Part shown: positions 8,223 to 15,801 of the stretch, in pieces | Numbering within the stretch: position 1 is the stretch's first letter | Layout: the number at the start of each line of letters is the position of its first letter | Assembly: GCA_030641485.1 (NCBI GenBank) | Contig: DAOWHJ010000130.1 | Coordinates: 1-19,226 of the forward strand | DNA length: 19,226 nucleotides | DNA from: Pseudomonadota bacterium | GTDB taxonomy: Bacteria; Desulfobacterota; Anaeroferrophillalia; Anaeroferrophillales; Tharpellaceae | Direction: 5' to 3' | Position numbers and translations under genes: made by a program | Notes under the pieces: generated by a model | Databases searched by the model: none | What the model was told of the DNA's origin: nothing | Seen by the model: only the letters and a program-made list of their open reading frames with translations

Positions 8223-8349
8223 CATCGGCATTTTTAGTGACTTTATGGGGCAACGCTGAATAATTACGATTTTTATTGCATATACAACAGAAATCACCTA
8301 GAAACAGCAGAACCTGCGACACTTTTTCAACCATCAGCAAAGGTAAAAT
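8223..8349 (+). other. leader of the barrel-kinase cluster
   Basis: An AT-rich stretch without a gene. TTGCAT and TAGAAA with a 17-base spacer (starting near 8277) could be a weak sigma-70 promoter for the downstream cluster. No GG-N10-GC sigma-54 element was found here. AAAGG at 8339-8343 is the ribosome site for the gene at 8350. Confidence 0.35.
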
Positions 8350-9336
8350 ATGGCGCGAGTCGCAAAGCTGGGATGGCAGAGTTTGTTGCTCCCCCTATTA
8401 TTAGTGTTAGTGTGCCTCGGGGCAACCACCTCAGCCCGGGCTTTTGATCTTGAAATCAGTATCAGCAGCGGCCATGATGACAACCCGCGCCTGGAAAAGG
8501 GATCGGAGGAAGCCTTTTTCACCCAAACTGGGCTTAATTTATGGTGGACTTTGCCACTAAATGATATTCCAGCAACTTCTATCTCCACATTTGCTTTCGC
8601 TGACTACCAAGCCTATAGCGGGCTCGACAACAATTGGCAACTTGGTGGTGGCCTCGTAAGTGCAACCCAAGTTCAGCAAATACCAGGCACGTTCAACCTG
8701 TTCTGCGAAGCTACAAGCTATCGCAACCCGTTGGTAAGTGACAATGACTATGACAACTTAAATCTGGGTACCAGCTTTATCTGGTTCGCCCGGCCTCAGT
8801 TAAGCCTTAAACTTGAAACCAGCCTAAGCTGGGAAGCTTATTGTGACACGGTCACCGATGTAAAACAAAAACCGAACAAAAATGAAAATCATCATTTTAG
8901 AGCAAAAGAATCCAAGTCTCCGAAACACCATAACGTCGGTGATCGCAGCGATCGTTTGTTTACAACCTCACTAAAATCACTTTACGCATTCACACCCACT
9001 TTGGATGGGTCAGGTGAAATTTCCTGGAGCCACCGCCACTCATCAATCGATGCAGAAAGGCGTTCAGCTTATGGCCTGAATCTGAATTTCATCTGGCAGC
9101 CAATCCCGCCAATTGAATTCAATTGGCAAATGGGTGGAGAACGGATTCCTTACAAATTTGACTACCAGGGACATGGGCGCACGGAAAAGATCTACAACCT
9201 GGCCATGGAAGTTTCCTGGTATATGCAAAACTTAACGATATTGGCCGCCTGGGACTGGAGCGAACGAAATTCAACTATCAATGAAGATGATTACCAACGA
9301 AACCAATGGCAAATACGTCTAAAATACTCATATTAG
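8350..9336 (+). CDS. putative outer-membrane beta-barrel protein
   Basis: The 328-residue protein has a signal peptide (Arg/Lys at positions 3-7, Leu/Val-rich core, cleavage near TSARA-F at about residue 32-33). The mature part alternates polar and aromatic/hydrophobic residues in strand-like runs (NLWWTLPL, ISTFAFADYQAY, LNLGTSFIWF, SLKLETSLSW, YNLAMEVSWYM). It ends in RLKYSY, and a terminal aromatic residue is typical of proteins inserted by the BAM complex. The early GHDDNPRL resembles the opening of putative beta-barrel porin families. A polar, Lys/His-rich insert (about 178-200) is probably an extracellular loop. The ATG has an AAGG ribosome site 7 bases upstream. The gene overlaps the next by 31 bases, suggesting co-expression with the sensor system. 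Its cargo or ligand is unknown. Confidence 0.75.
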   Translation: MARVAKLGWQSLLLPLLLVLVCLGATTSARAFDLEISISSGHDDNPRLEKGSEEAFFTQTGLNLWWTLPLNDIPATSISTFAFADYQAYSGLDNNWQLGGGLVSATQVQQIPGTFNLFCEATSYRNPLVSDNDYDNLNLGTSFIWFARPQLSLKLETSLSWEAYCDTVTDVKQKPNKNENHHFRAKESKSPKHHNVGDRSDRLFTTSLKSLYAFTPTLDGSGEISWSHRHSSIDAERRSAYGLNLNFIWQPIPPIEFNWQMGGERIPYKFDYQGHGRTEKIYNLAMEVSWYMQNLTILAAWDWSERNSTINEDDYQRNQWQIRLKYSY

Positions 9337-9764
9337 CCCTTTTGGGAGTCGGCATACTCTTCAGCCCGATTTTCATGCCCGCAGCTGAAAGTCTGGCCTG
9401 GGATGTTGTAACCGGTCAAGTCAGCTCGATTTTCAAACTTGGCACCAAGGTACGATTAACCGTTCTTCTCGATGCCCAACCTGGCAAAGAGAGTACCAAA
9501 ATAACTCCTGCCCCTCCCAACAATGACTCACCGGCGACAACCCTAGAGCTTGAAATTTTTAGTGTCAACTTACCGCCACGACTAAAAACCGGCGACTATA
9601 TTCGCATTTGGACACACCCTGATAACCCACAAACCTCCTGGCGCATCTCCCGTAGTCGGAGCCATGACCCAACTGGGGTACGTTCACGCCTACAAGGTCG
9701 CGGTGGACAATCGGGAAGAAAATCTGGTCGCGGCGGCGGTAAGGGTGGCCATGGTGGACACTAG
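9306..9764 (+). CDS. secreted beta-rich protein with Gly/His-rich tail
   Basis: The 152-residue product has an N-terminal signal peptide (hydrophobic residues about 6-22, cleavage near AESLA-W at about 31). A short beta-rich domain follows (VVTGQVSSIFKLGTKVRLTVLLDA ... LELEIFSVNLP ... GDYIRIWTHP), consistent with a small OB-like fold. The basic Gly-rich tail ends GRGGGKGGHGGH, and its histidines could bind metal. The layout parallels the secreted protein at 7487 (signal peptide, SG/TGxV-type beta domain, Gly-rich tail). The start has no good ribosome site; the 31-base overlap with the barrel gene points to translational coupling. The 3' end overlaps the kinase start by 14 bases. No named family is recognised. 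Confidence 0.7.
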   Translation: MANTSKILILALLGVGILFSPIFMPAAESLAWDVVTGQVSSIFKLGTKVRLTVLLDAQPGKESTKITPAPPNNDSPATTLELEIFSVNLPPRLKTGDYIRIWTHPDNPQTSWRISRSRSHDPTGVRSRLQGRGGQSGRKSGRGGGKGGHGGH

Positions 9765-11352
9765 AAACATAAAACACGCTCCCGAGCATAAAGGTAAAAT
9801 TCCCCATCACCTTGCTGGCCGTCTCAAGCTCCCTTTGTGGCTCGCTAACCTGCTCCTATTCAGTATTTTGATTTTGATCACGTTGATCTATTTTCTTGTA
9901 CAAACCGAACGTGAACGCCAACTTTTCTACAGCCACACTCAAGAACATAGTGAGCTTTTGGCTCAAGTTATTAAATTAAATGCTGATAATGCCATGGCTG
10001 CAGGTGAGGTGGTAAAAAAAGTAGCCCACACCTTTATGCTAAATTCAGCTCGCTTCATTGATTACCTGGATACAATTGAACCCTTCTCTTCAAGTGAACT
10101 CAGTGCTTTAGCTTTGGAATCTGGACTGAGCGGCATCACAATCGCCGATGACCAACAGGAAGTCAGTGGACCACTTAAATGGGAGGGAGAAAAAAATGAA
10201 GCTATCACAAAAAAAACTCTTTTTTCCCACGATGACCAGAAACACCTGTTCACCCTGGTCTACCCTCGTGATGAAGGGCGCGGAGAGATTCGAATTGGGC
10301 TTGAGGCCCGGCAATTAGAGGTCTTACAGAAACAGGTTGGTTTAGAGCAGTTGCTTATAACTCTAAACAACATCTCAGGCATCAGCTATGTTCGTCTCAT
10401 TAGCAGCGCTCGACCCCCGCTCCCGACATCACCCGCCAGAAAAGTTCCCACAACTGGTGAAACGATAATTGAAACACGCCTGCCCATGAATAATAAAATT
10501 TTAAGCACTGGATTCAAGCCAGACTCTCTCGTCGCCAGAGAGGAAGATCTCTGGCGTGACTTCGCCATGTTCACCTTACTGATTGGAGCTTTGGGGGGCC
10601 TATTCTCCTGGTTGCTCTATCGCTATCAACTCTCATTTTTGACCCATGCCCGGCGTTACGACAAACGCCTGGCTCACGAACGTGAGGATGCTATTCTCGG
10701 CCGGGCCGCAGCGGCGGTGGCCCATGAGATCCGCAACCCCTTAAATGCTATAGATATCGGGTTACAACGTTTAGAGCTTGAAGAGAGCGGCTTGGCAAGT
10801 GAATACACATCTTTAACCTCGGCCATGCGAAATGCCGTAGGTCGCGCAAACAGTATTGTTGGTGATCTCCGCCGCTTCGCCCAACCTTTAACGGCCCAAT
10901 TATCAACCGTCGACATCACCTCTCTAGTTGAAGATATCATTGCGCTTTATCAAACCAAGGCCAATGCTGCCAATATCAAAATAGCCCTGACTGCCAACCT
11001 TGCACCTGACAATAAAACAATCCAAGTTGACTCGATTCTGTTCGGCCAGGCTTTGGAAAATATCTGCAAAAATGCTCTTGAAGCCCAGCCTGCAGGTGGT
11101 TTTTTAAAAATCAACCTCCATGTCAACCGAAGCGAATGTAAGATAACTTTTGCTAATGCCGGCTTTAAACTCCCACCGCTTGATGTACAAAAAATCACCG
11201 AGCCCTGGTTTACCACCAAAACCCGGGGCACAGGTCTCGGATTGGCGCTGGTTGAACGTATAATCAAAGCCCATCATGGCCGTTTTGAGGTTGAATGTAG
11301 AGAACCTGAGATTTTGCTTCAACATATTTTTCTACCTTACAAGCGAAAATAA
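9751..11352 (+). CDS. membrane-bound sensor histidine kinase (NtrB-like)
   Basis: A 533-residue sensor kinase. Transmembrane helix 1 is at about 28-51, a periplasmic sensor region of about 220 residues follows, and helix 2 is at about 271-292. The HisKA domain has VAHEIRNPLNAI with the phospho-accepting His near 325. The ATPase domain has N-box QALENICKNALEAQ, F-box EPWFTTK and G2 box GTGLGLAL. The G1 box is unusual, with NAGFKLP in place of DxGxGI, which is seen in some active kinases. I chose ATG 9751 because AAGGG lies just upstream and the overlap with the preceding gene is then only 14 bases. An upstream in-frame ATG at 9664 would overlap it by 101 bases. The partner regulator gene begins 29 bases downstream. 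The periplasmic ligand is unknown; the neighbouring envelope proteins suggest an envelope or metal signal. Confidence 0.92.
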   Translation: MVDTRNIKHAPEHKGKIPHHLAGRLKLPLWLANLLLFSILILITLIYFLVQTERERQLFYSHTQEHSELLAQVIKLNADNAMAAGEVVKKVAHTFMLNSARFIDYLDTIEPFSSSELSALALESGLSGITIADDQQEVSGPLKWEGEKNEAITKKTLFSHDDQKHLFTLVYPRDEGRGEIRIGLEARQLEVLQKQVGLEQLLITLNNISGISYVRLISSARPPLPTSPARKVPTTGETIIETRLPMNNKILSTGFKPDSLVAREEDLWRDFAMFTLLIGALGGLFSWLLYRYQLSFLTHARRYDKRLAHEREDAILGRAAAAVAHEIRNPLNAIDIGLQRLELEESGLASEYTSLTSAMRNAVGRANSIVGDLRRFAQPLTAQLSTVDITSLVEDIIALYQTKANAANIKIALTANLAPDNKTIQVDSILFGQALENICKNALEAQPAGGFLKINLHVNRSECKITFANAGFKLPPLDVQKITEPWFTTKTRGTGLGLALVERIIKAHHGRFEVECREPEILLQHIFLPYKRK

Positions 11353-11381
11353 GTGAAGATGGTATTTTACAGGAAACTTCT

Positions 11382-12713
11382 ATGCATATTTTAATTGTTG
11401 ATGATGAAGAAGATCAGCGCGAGCTTTTAGCTGGCTTCCTGAACAAACAGGGGTTTAGCACCATTTTAGCCGGAGATGGTGAACAGGCTTTAGCCTTTGC
11501 GCGAACAGAAAGTATTGATCTGGCATTGCTCGATCACCGACTGCCCGACATCAATGGCGATGAACTGCTAATCAAATTGCATAAAATAAACCCAAGACTG
11601 CGAGCCATCATGATTACCGCCTTTGGTGCGGTTGAAATGGCAGTTAAGGTCATGCGCTCAGGGGCCGACGATTTCTTTGAAAAACCGGTTGATTTAAGCT
11701 CCCTTCTCAAACGCATCAGGGGTATTGAACAGGAGGTCTTGGTCGAAATTGATGCCGAAGAAGTCACGACAATTTTGGACGAGGAGATCAAGATACCCCT
11801 GAAACTAGTCGGCCACAGTTCAGCCATGCGGGATCTGCTCTCGATCATTCGTCGCACGGCCCCAACCCCGTGGGCAGTTTTAATTCAAGGCGAAACCGGC
11901 ACCGGTAAAGAACTTATTGCTCGCCTTTTACACCTTTTAAGTCCCCGTCGAGAATATCCTTTTGTTGCCATAAATTGTGCGGCAATGCCGGAAAACCTGG
12001 TTGAATCTGAACTCTTCGGCCATGAAAAAGGCTCATTTACCGGAGCCAACAACTCTCGTCGCGGCCATTTTGAAATCGCTAATGGCGGCACCTTGATGCT
12101 CGATGAAGTTGGAGAGCTACCGCTCGGAACTCAAGCTAAATTACTTCGCGTTTTACAGGAAAAATGTATTACCAGGGTTGGCAGCGAAAAAGAGATAGAA
12201 GTTGATGTCAGAGTGTTAGCCGCCACTAATCGTAATTTAAGTACAATGGTAAAAGCCGGGAGCTTTCGTGAAGACCTTTTCTACCGCCTCAAAGTAATTG
12301 AGGTTGAGATCCCCCCTTTACGTGACCGCCGCGAGGACATCCCTGATCTCATTGACACTTTTCTTGAACGTCATAACTTAGCTTCCATAAAATTCTCAGC
12401 TGAAGCTCTGAACACCCTTTCCCGCTACCACTTTCCGGGCAACATCAGGGAGCTTGAACATATTGTCCAGAGAGCCTCAACTTTAAGCCGAAGCTCCTTG
12501 ATACAGGCCACAGATTTACCAACCGAGGTTCGTTTTCCTGAAATTGATAGCAATGCAAAACTTAACGAACATATTGCAGCCCTTGAACTCCGCCTGATCC
12601 GTGAAGCCCTGGAAAAACACAATTGGGTTCAAACTCAGGCCGCCGCCAGCTTAGGTTTAAGCGAACGTGTCCTCCGCTACAAGATAAATAAATACAAATT
12701 GCAAAAATCTTGA
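11382..12713 (+). CDS. sigma-54-dependent NtrC-family response regulator
   Basis: The 443-residue protein has a receiver domain (acidic pair D7-D8, phospho-acceptor D51, T79, K101). It has a sigma-54-interacting AAA+ domain with Walker A GETGTGKE at 170-177, Walker B GGTLMLDEVGELP around 235-247 and FPGNIRELEH. It ends in a Fis-type helix-turn-helix (NWVQTQAAASLGLSERVLRY). The sigma-54 contact loop reads GSFTGA (217-222) instead of the usual GAFTGA. The start is supported by AGGA 8 bases upstream, and the gene follows the kinase by 29 bases as its cognate partner. It would activate transcription from sigma-54 promoters when phosphorylated. The best local target is the promoter at 7293-7309. 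Confidence 0.96.
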   Translation: MHILIVDDEEDQRELLAGFLNKQGFSTILAGDGEQALAFARTESIDLALLDHRLPDINGDELLIKLHKINPRLRAIMITAFGAVEMAVKVMRSGADDFFEKPVDLSSLLKRIRGIEQEVLVEIDAEEVTTILDEEIKIPLKLVGHSSAMRDLLSIIRRTAPTPWAVLIQGETGTGKELIARLLHLLSPRREYPFVAINCAAMPENLVESELFGHEKGSFTGANNSRRGHFEIANGGTLMLDEVGELPLGTQAKLLRVLQEKCITRVGSEKEIEVDVRVLAATNRNLSTMVKAGSFREDLFYRLKVIEVEIPPLRDRREDIPDLIDTFLERHNLASIKFSAEALNTLSRYHFPGNIRELEHIVQRASTLSRSSLIQATDLPTEVRFPEIDSNAKLNEHIAALELRLIREALEKHNWVQTQAAASLGLSERVLRYKINKYKLQKS

Positions 12714-12763
12714 CGGCTAAGTAAAAATAGTCCTTATTTAATTTTTCGAGGTATCCTCAATAA

Positions 12764-13210
12764 TTAGTCATATGCCAGCCTAACTGCCTCACTTGTCATC
12801 GTCGATTCAATAAGTATTTTTCCTTCCGGTTTGTCCCAGGTGCTCAGTTGCTCATGCATGTTCAGATATTTTTGTGGAATTGGATGTGTACCATAGACCA
12901 CTTCAAGACCATATTTTGTTTTAATAAAATCATGAAAATATGTAATATGTGGACAGGGGGGATAGCCGACGATCAAGCCAGTTGCCAAATGCACAACCTC
13001 AATCCCGTTTTTTTTCATCTCGTCAACAGCATACTCAATATTACCCCCTGGGCAACCATCACAAGAGGTATAGCCAACCAGTTCAACCTCTACATCCTTG
13101 TAACGAGCAAAAGCCCCTTCTCTATTCTGTAATGACCTAAAACACTTTCCCCCGGCACAACGGCGATAGCGGTCACAGATGATTATACCAACTTTGACTT
13201 TACCCTGCAT
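12764..13210 (-). CDS. CGGC domain-containing protein
   Basis: The 148-residue cytoplasmic protein matches the CGGC-domain family found widely in anaerobes. It has the N-terminal CDRYRRCAGGKCFRSLQNREG, then YTSCDGCPGGNIEYAVDEMKK, then GYPPCPHITYFHDFI. The conserved cysteines (C-x5-C-x4-C, C-x2-C, C-x-H) suggest metal or Fe-S binding, but the family's function is not established. The start at 13210 has a strong GGGAGGGGG ribosome site just upstream. The gene converges on the response regulator gene (50-base gap, no clear terminator). It is separated from bamA by a long palindrome and a terminator, so it is probably transcribed independently of the bam genes. Confidence 0.85.
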   Translation of the reverse strand: MQGKVKVGIIICDRYRRCAGGKCFRSLQNREGAFARYKDVEVELVGYTSCDGCPGGNIEYAVDEMKKNGIEVVHLATGLIVGYPPCPHITYFHDFIKTKYGLEVVYGTHPIPQKYLNMHEQLSTWDKPEGKILIESTMTSEAVRLAYD

Positions 13211-13227
13211 TTCCCCCTCCCATAAAC

Positions 13228-13283
13228 CTTTTAATTGAGGTCAGAGTAAAATTAAATCATTTTACTCTGACCTCAATTAAAAG
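13228..13283. repeat. long perfect palindrome, family B
   Basis: Perfect inverted repeat with 24-base arms at 13228-13251 and 13260-13283 and an 8-base loop. The core motif is TTAATTGAGGTCAGAGTAAAA. The TTGAGGTCA / TGACCTCAA ends recall the TTGGGGTCA / TGACCCC ends of the family A repeats. A partly similar palindrome lies at 19169-19226. It sits between the bamA terminator and the CGGC gene start, where the CGGC gene promoter would be expected. Confidence 0.85.
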
Positions 13284-13286
13284 AAC

Positions 13287-13320
13287 AAAAGGGCGAGATG
13301 AATTTCATCCCGCCCTTTTT
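13287..13320 (-). terminator. rho-independent terminator of the bam operon
   Basis: GC-rich stem pairing GGGCGAGATGAA with TTCATCCCGCCC (one mismatch), flanked by A-run and T-run on either side, so it could act in both directions. On the minus strand it lies 30 bases after the bamA stop and is followed by TTTTGTTCTTTT. Confidence 0.8.
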
Positions 13321-13350
13321 AGACAATTAATTGCTTAACTGATTTTCGAA

Positions 13351-14487
13351 CTACTCTTGCGGGGTTCCGAAAACCTGTTCGTACAGGGCTTCACCGATCT
13401 CTTGACCTTCACCAACGAGTTGGCGATATTTGATGAAATCGATAGTATCTTTGCCGGTAATCTTCTTCGTATTGAAGGCGTTAAAACCCATATAGGCTTC
13501 GTAGTTCATATTGGCGGCAAGCCAATGACGATTCGGGAGTTTCGCTTGATCCCAGAAGAACTTCTTTTTGGCGCGAATGCCATCAACTGACTTAACCAGG
13601 CAATGCGGCATCAAATTGGCAAACTTCCAAACGATCTCAGCGATCGCTTCGTCGAGAAGTGAAAGATCAATGGTTGCAGTTTTGATATACTTCCGAGCCT
13701 CTTTCGCGGCGGCTCCGGTCTTAAACTCACCGTAAACAATTTCACCATCATCAACCCATTTGTCAACCTCAACCAACGGATTGCGGACCCACTTTTCACC
13801 ATCTTTAATAACCGGAACAACTTTGGAGAGTAAGCCCAAGCGTTTCATCTTGTAGGCACTCCACATTTCACAGGAAACACAGTTCCACATCGCTTCTTCA
13901 ATGCCAAGGTACCAAGGCAGAAAATCGGTCGAACCGCCATCCGGGGCTGAACCATGTTTGGGGCCAGCTTGACCTAAAATTGCGAGATCGGAAGAGACTG
14001 ACAAATCTGTCGCCATACCGATCTCCTGACCACCAGCAACCCGCATCCCGTTAATCCGACAGATAGTCGGTTTTTTGCAATTTAAAATCGCATCAACCAT
14101 GCCGTTGAAAAGATCCATATAGTCGCCATACTCCTGGGGCCGTTTGGAATAGTATTCTGCGTATTCTTTAACATTCCCACCCGTACAGAAAGCTTTATCG
14201 CCAACCGCAGTAAAAACTGCAGCGACCACCTGACGGTCAGCTGAAGCTCGCTGAAAACCAGCGATTACACCTTTAACCATCTCGGTTGTATAGGAGTTAA
14301 ACTGACGTGGATTATTGAGAATAATCCACGCGGTATAAAGCCCTTCAACCGCTTTACCGTCGGGATCAATAACCGGACGTTTTTCATAAATAGTACAGGG
14401 GGCATCACCCTCTCCACCAAAATGTTCATCTTCCCATAAAAAATGATTCTTCGGTTCGTTCTCTCTCGGCATCCAATCTAATGACAT
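13351..14487 (-). CDS. bamA: 6-oxocyclohex-1-ene-1-carbonyl-CoA hydrolase (ring-opening)
   Basis: Crotonase-superfamily enzyme that adds two waters to 6-oxocyclohex-1-ene-1-carbonyl-CoA and cleaves the ring to 3-hydroxypimeloyl-CoA, the ring-opening step of anaerobic benzoyl-CoA degradation. The 378-residue length is typical for BamA/Oah and much longer than ordinary enoyl-CoA hydratases (about 260). Diagnostic stretches are AFCTGGNVKEYAEYYSKRPQ, INGMRVAGGQEIGMATDLSV and the HGSAPDGGSTDFLPWYLG segment characteristic of BamA. The start has AAGGAG 7 bases upstream. It is the last gene of the operon, 142 bases behind bamQ, with a family A repeat in the gap and a terminator after it. A separate promoter in the gap (ACTATATT near 14510) is possible but weak. 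The BamA assignment is secure by resemblance to the marker family. Confidence 0.95.
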   Translation of the reverse strand: MSLDWMPRENEPKNHFLWEDEHFGGEGDAPCTIYEKRPVIDPDGKAVEGLYTAWIILNNPRQFNSYTTEMVKGVIAGFQRASADRQVVAAVFTAVGDKAFCTGGNVKEYAEYYSKRPQEYGDYMDLFNGMVDAILNCKKPTICRINGMRVAGGQEIGMATDLSVSSDLAILGQAGPKHGSAPDGGSTDFLPWYLGIEEAMWNCVSCEMWSAYKMKRLGLLSKVVPVIKDGEKWVRNPLVEVDKWVDDGEIVYGEFKTGAAAKEARKYIKTATIDLSLLDEAIAEIVWKFANLMPHCLVKSVDGIRAKKKFFWDQAKLPNRHWLAANMNYEAYMGFNAFNTKKITGKDTIDFIKYRQLVGEGQEIGEALYEQVFGTPQE

Positions 14488-14539
14488 TTTTTTCTCCTTA
14501 AATAATATAGTATCGTTAATTTACATAAAATCAGGTCGC

Positions 14540-14613
14540 ACTTTGCTTCGCCCTCACAAACGGGGTCAAAGCTGGCGGGGCTGACGCACCTTGCCCCAGC
14601 AATGACCCCAATC
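14540..14613 (-). repeat. dispersed palindromic repeat, family A, copy 3
   Basis: Read on the minus strand it is nearly the same 74-75 bases as 8148-8222, from GATTGGGGTCATTGCTGG to TGACCCCGTTTGTGAGGGC plus GAAGCAAAGT. It folds by pairing GGGGTCA..GCTGG with CCAGC..TGACCCC. It begins 17 bases beyond the bamQ stop in the bamQ-bamA gap. Confidence 0.85.
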
Positions 14614-14629
14614 CGGGCATTTAACATAT

Positions 14630-15721
14630 TTAGTCGAAATCTGGAATCAAGACTATGCGGCGACTAATTGGAGCTGAGTGCACCTCAGCAAAAGCCTCTT
14701 TGATAGTACTCATCGGCCGGGTTTCGAGAAAGGCATCGATCTCGACCTTGCCGCTCTGAACCATATCAAGAACCGCCGGATAATATTTCGGATGACAACC
14801 CCAAGTCCCGATCATCTCAGCATCAAAAGCCATCAGTTTTGAGATCATATACTCATGTTTAGCCATCGAGAAGCCGACGACAACCAGCTTGCCAATAAAT
14901 GAAAGCAGATCTAAAGCTAAAGCTTGACCAGGTTTACTGCCAGAACACTCAAAAATCTTCCAACCATAGTTGTGAGGTAGGCCATTTTTCTTAGCGTAAG
15001 CTTTAATCTCAGTTTTAACCTCTTTATTTGATTTACCCATTGGGTTAATCGCGAGATCGGCACCATATTTAAGTGCACGCTCCAGTTTTGCATCATCAAT
15101 ATCAATCGCAACCACAACTTGAGCCCCCATCGCCTTGGCAATTTGGGTCATGTAGGTACCAACCCCACCGCCAGCTCCGGTAACAACCACGAGGTCACCA
15201 TCAGGAAAATAGGGAGTATCGAGCCCAGCCCGAATTGCGGCTTGGTAAGGGGTGGTTCCGGCATCAGCAATTACGGCATAATTTGCCAAGGGCCGATCAC
15301 CCCGATTTTCAATCACACATAGACCAGCTGTCGGCACGACAATATGGCTGGAAAAGCCACCATACATACCAATACTGTTACCCGGCATCTTCTGTTTCAA
15401 ACAACGGTTACCGCGGCCCATCTTACACATCTCACACTCATTACAGGGCATAACCGCTGGGATAATCACCTCTTTGCCGATCATATCAGCATCACCACCA
15501 ACCACGGTACCGCTAATTTCGTGGCCCAGGGTCAAGGGAGGTTCATTCACAGTCGGCACACCATCGTAAAAGAAACCAAGATCGGTATGACAAAGACCAC
15601 AACCGGCAATCTTGACGCAGACCTCACCGGCACTAATCGCTGGCATATCAACTTCGGTCAACTTCAATTCGCCTGGCTTAACCATCTGCCAGGTTTTAAT
15701 TTTTGCAGGAACTTCAGACAT
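14630..15721 (-). CDS. bamQ: 6-hydroxycyclohex-1-ene-1-carbonyl-CoA dehydrogenase
   Basis: Zinc-dependent medium-chain alcohol dehydrogenase, 363 residues, that oxidises 6-hydroxycyclohex-1-ene-1-carbonyl-CoA to the 6-oxo compound with NAD+. Visible features are the catalytic zinc site GCGLCHTDLGF and GHE, and the structural zinc cysteines CNECEMCKMGRGNRC (C-x2-C-x2-C-x7-C). The Rossmann motif is VTGAGGGVGTYMTQIA followed by the acidic AIDIDDAKLERA, favouring NAD over NADP. The overall sequence resembles the Had/BamQ family, and the position between bamR and bamA supports this over a generic alcohol dehydrogenase. The start has GGAGAGAAGGAA immediately upstream. It lies 80 bases after bamR, with a family C hairpin in the gap. 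Confidence 0.93.
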   Translation of the reverse strand: MSEVPAKIKTWQMVKPGELKLTEVDMPAISAGEVCVKIAGCGLCHTDLGFFYDGVPTVNEPPLTLGHEISGTVVGGDADMIGKEVIIPAVMPCNECEMCKMGRGNRCLKQKMPGNSIGMYGGFSSHIVVPTAGLCVIENRGDRPLANYAVIADAGTTPYQAAIRAGLDTPYFPDGDLVVVTGAGGGVGTYMTQIAKAMGAQVVVAIDIDDAKLERALKYGADLAINPMGKSNKEVKTEIKAYAKKNGLPHNYGWKIFECSGSKPGQALALDLLSFIGKLVVVGFSMAKHEYMISKLMAFDAEMIGTWGCHPKYYPAVLDMVQSGKVEIDAFLETRPMSTIKEAFAEVHSAPISRRIVLIPDFD

Positions 15722-15759
15722 TTTCCTTCTCTCCTATATTATTCGATCAGCCACTATTT

Positions 15760-15800
15760 GATGCCTTCGTAAAAAGTCACGATTTTTTTACGACGCCATC
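15760..15800. repeat. small palindromic repeat, family C
   Basis: Arms 15760-15775 (GATGCCTTCGTAAAAA) and 15785-15800 (TTTTTACGACGCCATC) pair at 14 of 16 positions around a 9-base loop. It ends one base before the bamR stop codon complement at 15802. The arm end ATGGCGTCGTAAAAA closely resembles the end ATGGCGTTGCAAAAA of the larger palindrome at 16803-16929. Confidence 0.75.
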
Positions 15801-15801
15801 A

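Noticed and set aside
7966..8259. Plus-strand open frame after the secreted-protein gene
   Set aside because: It overlaps the terminator-like stem and family A copy 2; no ribosome site or recognisable domain.
9664..9750. Upstream N-terminal extension of the histidine kinase
   Set aside because: It would overlap the preceding gene by 101 bases; the ATG at 9751 has an AAGGG ribosome site and leaves a normal N-terminal tail before the first membrane helix.
13228..13283. CRISPR or direct-repeat array
   Set aside because: The structure is a single inverted repeat; no regularly spaced direct repeats are visible anywhere in the window.
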